A stretch of 9,323 bases of DNA from JAWXTS01 sp044433305 (GTDB lineage Bacteria; Bacteroidota; Bacteroidia; Bacteroidales; Rikenellaceae), in the NCBI GenBank assembly GCA_044433305.1, contig JAWXTS010000065.1:1-9323 (forward strand), given 5' to 3'. A program made the translations under genes and the position numbers. The notes under the pieces were generated by a model. The model was not told the origin of the DNA. It ran no database searches and worked only from the letters and a program-made list of their open reading frames with translations. This document shows positions 7,129-9,323 of this stretch, in pieces (the stretch's first letter is position 1; each line of letters begins with the position of its first letter).

Positions 7129-7515
7129 ATGGCATCAATCTTTACTCGCATCATCAACGGCGAAATCCCATGTTACAAGGTAGCGGAGGATGAAAACTAT
7201 TTCGCATTCTTAGATATCAATCCTCTGGCAAAGGGACATGTTCTAGTTGTGCCAAAAATTGAGGTCGACTACATTTTCGACTTAGAGGATGAAGTTCTTG
7301 CCGAGATGATGGTCTTTGCAAAAAAAGTCGCCAAACAAATCAAAGCCAAAATAGAGTGCAATAGAGTAGCTGTGATAGTATTGGGGCTTGAAGTACCTCA
7401 CGCACACATACATCTCATTCCTATGAATAACGAATCAGACGTTGACTTTAGTAAAGAAAAATTGAAACTATCTTCGGATGAATTTGTAAACATCGCGACA
7501 CTTCTCTCTGAGTAA
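7129..7515 (+). CDS. HIT-family (histidine triad) nucleotide hydrolase/transferase
   Basis: Small cytoplasmic protein of 128 residues that, by family, cleaves or transfers nucleotides from phosphoramidates, adenylates or dinucleoside polyphosphates; the true substrate is unknown. The catalytic triad motif HAHIHL (91-96) is intact, as is the N-terminal NPLAKGHVLVVPK segment (31-43) that shapes the nucleotide pocket. The N-terminus (SIFTRIINGEIP) resembles HinT-like proteins but lacks the zinc cysteines that some members have there. Its ATG is 2 bp after the RSH stop, in a TAATTATGG context, so the two genes are very likely cotranscribed and possibly translationally coupled. A strong terminator follows. 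Confidence 0.95.
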   Translation: MASIFTRIINGEIPCYKVAEDENYFAFLDINPLAKGHVLVVPKIEVDYIFDLEDEVLAEMMVFAKKVAKQIKAKIECNRVAVIVLGLEVPHAHIHLIPMNNESDVDFSKEKLKLSSDEFVNIATLLSE

Positions 7516-7541
7516 TATTTTACAAAGTTAAATAATCCATG

Positions 7542-7575
7542 GCCTACCTTAGTTAATAGGGTAGGCTTTTTATTT
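7542..7575 (+). terminator. Rho-independent terminator of the RSH-HIT operon
   Basis: GCCTACCTTA (7542-7551) pairs with TAGGGTAGGC (7557-7566), a 10-bp stem with one G-U pair and a 5-nt loop, directly followed by TTTTTATTT. It starts 26 bp after the HIT stop codon. It is the best-formed terminator in the window. Confidence 0.92.
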
Positions 7576-7645
7576 GTTTCTAATCGCCCTGAAAACAGGG
7601 TAGGGAGTAGCTCTATTTTCGTTTATGCAACATAAAAATGACTAA

Positions 7646-7660
7646 ATTCAATTATTGAAT
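7646..7660. repeat. 15-bp perfect palindrome, possible operator
   Basis: ATTCAAT (7646-7652) and ATTGAAT (7654-7660) are exact inverted repeats around one central T. A one-base centre cannot form a hairpin, so if it matters it would be as a binding site for a dimeric protein. It lies 337 bp upstream of the HTH gene start and about 300 bp from that gene's promoter, so a link to that gene is speculative. In AT-rich DNA such a match can also be chance. Confidence 0.3.
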
Positions 7661-7934
7661 AACCATACATAAATGCATAAAAACCAGTTAATTACAATAT
7701 TTATATGATGCTTAAAACCAGCTTATAACGTATATTGAACACAATAGCTACAACATTAATCGTATTAGAATACATCCAACATACTGAATACACTGAAAAC
7801 CAATACTTTACATCAAAACATATCAATCACTAATTCAAATAAACACACATACGTAAAAACGGCATATTTACACACTAATGCAGCTATCATTGCGTACGAT
7901 ATAGAAAAAGCTCGTAAAAAAAGACACATAGTTA

Positions 7935-7966
7935 TTTCGTATTGAAAAATATAATTGTTATATTTG
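7935..7966 (+). promoter_or_regulatory. Bacteroidetes-type promoter for the HTH regulator
   Basis: TATATTTG (7959-7966) matches TAnnTTTG exactly, and TTTC (7935-7938) is a three-of-four -33 element with a 20-bp spacer. Transcription should start near 7972, leaving about 11 nt before the ATG at 7983. Confidence 0.7.
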
Positions 7967-7982
7967 TAAAAACGCACTTACA

Positions 7983-8435
7983 ATGAAAGACAGATTAGCA
8001 TTATTTTTAGAAGCCCAAGACATGAAGGCTGGACGATTTGCTCAGATCATGGGTATACAACCGTCAAATGTTACACATATAATTTCGGGGCGCAGCAAGC
8101 CAGGATTTGAATTTATTTCAAATATGTTAACTAACTTTCCTGAACTAAATCCAGATTGGTTGATTCTAGGCACAGGCGACATGTATCGTCACCCAAAGAC
8201 TACGAATGTAAACAAAACATCAGAGCAAGATTCATTAACCCTAGACTTCCCTGCCGAAATAGCCGAAGAACACCCTAGCACGGCAGAACCTGAATCAGAA
8301 ACAAGCGAAAAACAGACGACCGTACACACTGAGGAAAAACCTAAAAATAGCACAGAACGCACTGAAGACGACGAAATAGAAGCTATAATACTATTTCACA
8401 AGGATGGCACCTTCTCGAAGTATCGTCAACGATAA
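7983..8435 (+). CDS. Small HTH (XRE/phage-repressor-like) transcriptional regulator
   Basis: 150-residue putative DNA-binding protein. The N-terminal part (about 1-68) reads as an XRE-like helix-turn-helix domain: RFAQIMGIQPSNVTHIISG (18-36) fits the two HTH helices, and GRSKPGFEFI followed by LNPDWLILGTGDMY (55-68) is typical of a family common in Bacteroidetes. Residues about 70-127 are rich in Glu, Thr, Ser and Lys and probably disordered. The last 20 residues (EAIILFHKDGTFSKYRQR) form a short conserved-looking tail, probably a beta-hairpin, also seen in that family. It has its own promoter and an 11-nt leader. No target can be assigned; the nearest candidates are its own promoter and the small ORFs to the right. 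Confidence 0.88.
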   Translation: MKDRLALFLEAQDMKAGRFAQIMGIQPSNVTHIISGRSKPGFEFISNMLTNFPELNPDWLILGTGDMYRHPKTTNVNKTSEQDSLTLDFPAEIAEEHPSTAEPESETSEKQTTVHTEEKPKNSTERTEDDEIEAIILFHKDGTFSKYRQR

Positions 8436-8449
8436 CGGCCTCATACAAC

Positions 8450-8653
8450 GTGACAGATATATACGTCTACAAGAACACTACTTCTTCCGCCCACAAAGAC
8501 TGCATTATCCATGCACCAAATATGAAATCTGGATTTGTCTTGATTCCCAGGCAATACGCAGCGTTTAAGAGGCTCAAGCTGAGTAGATCATCATCTATTA
8601 AAGGAAGAAAGGTTGAGCAACAACAAGAAGAATGTAAGCTGATGTTGAGTTAA
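8450..8653 (+). CDS. Possible small hypothetical protein (67 aa, GTG start)
   Basis: I do not recognise this ORF. It starts at a GTG 14 bp after the HTH stop and ends at TAA, with no recognisable ribosome-binding signal or promoter of its own. If real, it would be cotranscribed with the regulator. The first two thirds (DIYVYKNTT...KSGFVLIPRQYAAFKRLK) look protein-like with mixed codon use. The tail is basic and then Gln/Glu-rich, with no predicted membrane segment or known motif. A non-ATG start and short length make it uncertain. The following 133 bp, up to the convergent gene, contain only a weak 5-bp hairpin (GTGCA/TGCAC, 8669-8673 and 8680-8684) without a T-run, and no clear terminator. 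Confidence 0.4.
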   Translation: MTDIYVYKNTTSSAHKDCIIHAPNMKSGFVLIPRQYAAFKRLKLSRSSSIKGRKVEQQQEECKLMLS

Positions 8654-8786
8654 ACTTATTTGCAGACGGTGCAACAGAATGCACGCGCTCATACGTATTG
8701 CATACTTGCCATTAAATTCACACAAACCCAGTCTCTCAATAATACCTAATTAAAGATTAAATCAACTGATTATAAATAAGTTAAAA

Positions 8787-9209
8787 TCACCAAAAGCAAC
8801 TCTTAAAAGACCTTAAACAATGTATGCATAATTGTGGTATGTTAAACGTTTTACAAATGTAATGTAAGAGTAGCAAGCTTAGACCACGTATACCCAAGTC
8901 GTAAGAAGCATCATCACTCTGAATAGAAGTAAGAAGAGTCTTAGCAATCAACAATGAAGTATTTGCTACTATTTCTTTTTTTCGTTCAGTGTTAACTGCG
9001 GTTGATGATAATATATTGTCATATTGTACACCAAGAATTTTAAGTTGAGCAGATGCAGTGTCTGTTTTATTTTGCTTAAGGGCTTCCATCAATTCAGCTT
9101 CAATAGATTGAATTTTAGTAACTTGTTCTTCGGTGAGAATTTTTTGAGCTACCAAATCCATATTAATACTATTCATTTTAATATTAGATTCTTTAAGCAA
9201 AGTATCCAT
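8787..9209 (-). CDS. Hypothetical protein, helical N-terminal part, unknown function
   Basis: I do not recognise a family for this 140-residue protein. Residues about 1-95 are polar and likely helical, with heptad-like stretches (ILTEEQVTKIQSIEAELMEALKQ, about 24-46) that suggest a coiled coil or helical bundle. Residues about 106-123 (GIRGLSLLLLHYICKTFN) are more hydrophobic, and the end carries four cysteines (119, 128, 131, 137). The composition changes near residue 100, so the C-terminal part could be read in a shifted frame or be degenerate. I chose the ATG at 9209 as the first after an in-frame stop; Met12 and Met17 are possible. No TAnnTTTG promoter is visible on this strand up to the window edge. 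It converges with the HTH/8450 genes. Confidence 0.55.
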   Translation of the reverse strand: MDTLLKESNIKMNSINMDLVAQKILTEEQVTKIQSIEAELMEALKQNKTDTASAQLKILGVQYDNILSSTAVNTERKKEIVANTSLLIAKTLLTSIQSDDASYDLGIRGLSLLLLHYICKTFNIPQLCIHCLRSFKSCFW

Positions 9210-9323
9210 ATTTGTATTAGAACGTATGTATAATTGATATTATGTTAAATAAGTGTTTTGGAAATGAGGAGTTATAATTATATTATGGATTATATATTAT
9301 TGGCGGTGATGTGACCTTATATA
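9210..9323. other. AT-rich right edge with no identifiable gene
   Basis: These 114 bp precede the minus-strand hypothetical gene. On the plus strand there is a GAGGAG and, 12 bp later, an ATG at 9284, but it opens only 9 codons before TGA. I see no promoter match on either strand and no start of a further gene. Confidence 0.4.

Larger units (their letters stand above)
7516..7982. other. Gene-free AT-rich intergenic region
   Basis: These 467 bp separate the HIT gene from the HTH regulator. They hold the terminator at 7542-7575, a small second hairpin CCCTG/CAGGG (7587-7591 and 7596-7600), a 15-bp palindrome (7646-7660) and, at the right end, the promoter of the regulator (7935-7966). No ORF of 60 codons or more lies in it on either strand, and I recognise no tRNA, riboswitch or other structured RNA. 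The middle, about 7661-7930, is AT-rich and shows me nothing convincing. Confidence 0.6.

Noticed and set aside
7679..7803. Three AAAACCA repeats (7680-7686, 7714-7720, 7796-7802)
   Set aside because: Spacing is irregular, flanks differ, and short A-rich words are expected in this region; this is not a CRISPR or iteron array.
7866..7874. DnaA-box-like ATTTACACA in the long gap
   Set aside because: It has one mismatch, is isolated and sits in AT-rich DNA; other boxes needed for an origin were not found nearby.
9024..9233. 69-codon plus-strand frame opposite the orphan minus-strand gene
   Set aside because: Its Phe/Asn/His-rich composition is typical of the complement of a Lys/Glu-rich coding sequence. 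The minus-strand reading is longer and more protein-like.
9284..9313. ATG with GAGGAG upstream at the right edge
   Set aside because: The frame closes after 9 codons (TGA), so it is not the start of a gene entering the window.

Overview
The window looks like a chromosomal housekeeping segment from a member of the Bacteroidetes, probably order Bacteroidales. Four things point there: promoters of the TAnnTTTG type, start codons preceded by A/T-rich sequence instead of Shine-Dalgarno sites, a dnaA gene with no rpmH or dnaN beside it, and protein sequences (DnaA, RSH, HIT, phospho-sugar mutase) of the Bacteroidetes type. The species and family cannot be fixed from the sequence alone.

Layout. Bases 1-1577 (minus strand) hold most of a phosphoglucomutase/phosphomannomutase that runs off the left edge. 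A 238-bp divergent intergenic region follows, with overlapping candidate promoters and one perfect DnaA box, then dnaA (1816-3231). A strong hairpin terminator after dnaA abuts the promoter of a peroxiredoxin gene, bcp (3336-3818), which lies 4 bp ahead of recA (3823-4836). A second hairpin follows recA. Next come a full-length RelA/SpoT-type alarmone enzyme (4910-7126) and, 2 bp later, a HIT-family nucleotide hydrolase/transferase (7129-7515) closed by a clear terminator. A gene-free AT-rich stretch (7516-7982) leads to a well-formed promoter and a small Bacteroidetes-type HTH regulator (7983-8435). A possible 67-codon GTG-start ORF follows (8450-8653). A 140-codon protein of unknown function lies on the minus strand (8787-9209).

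How the genes fit together. The core is replication initiation (DnaA), peroxide defence plus recombination repair (Bcp-RecA), and the stringent response (RSH-HIT). These are conserved cell-stress and DNA-maintenance functions in short operons divided by terminators. The right-hand 1.8 kb is different: AT-rich, low in gene density, with a regulator and two unrecognised ORFs. It is the only part where something undescribed could sit. I see no CRISPR array, insertion sequence, integrase, tRNA or rRNA, and nothing that I would call a new multi-gene system.
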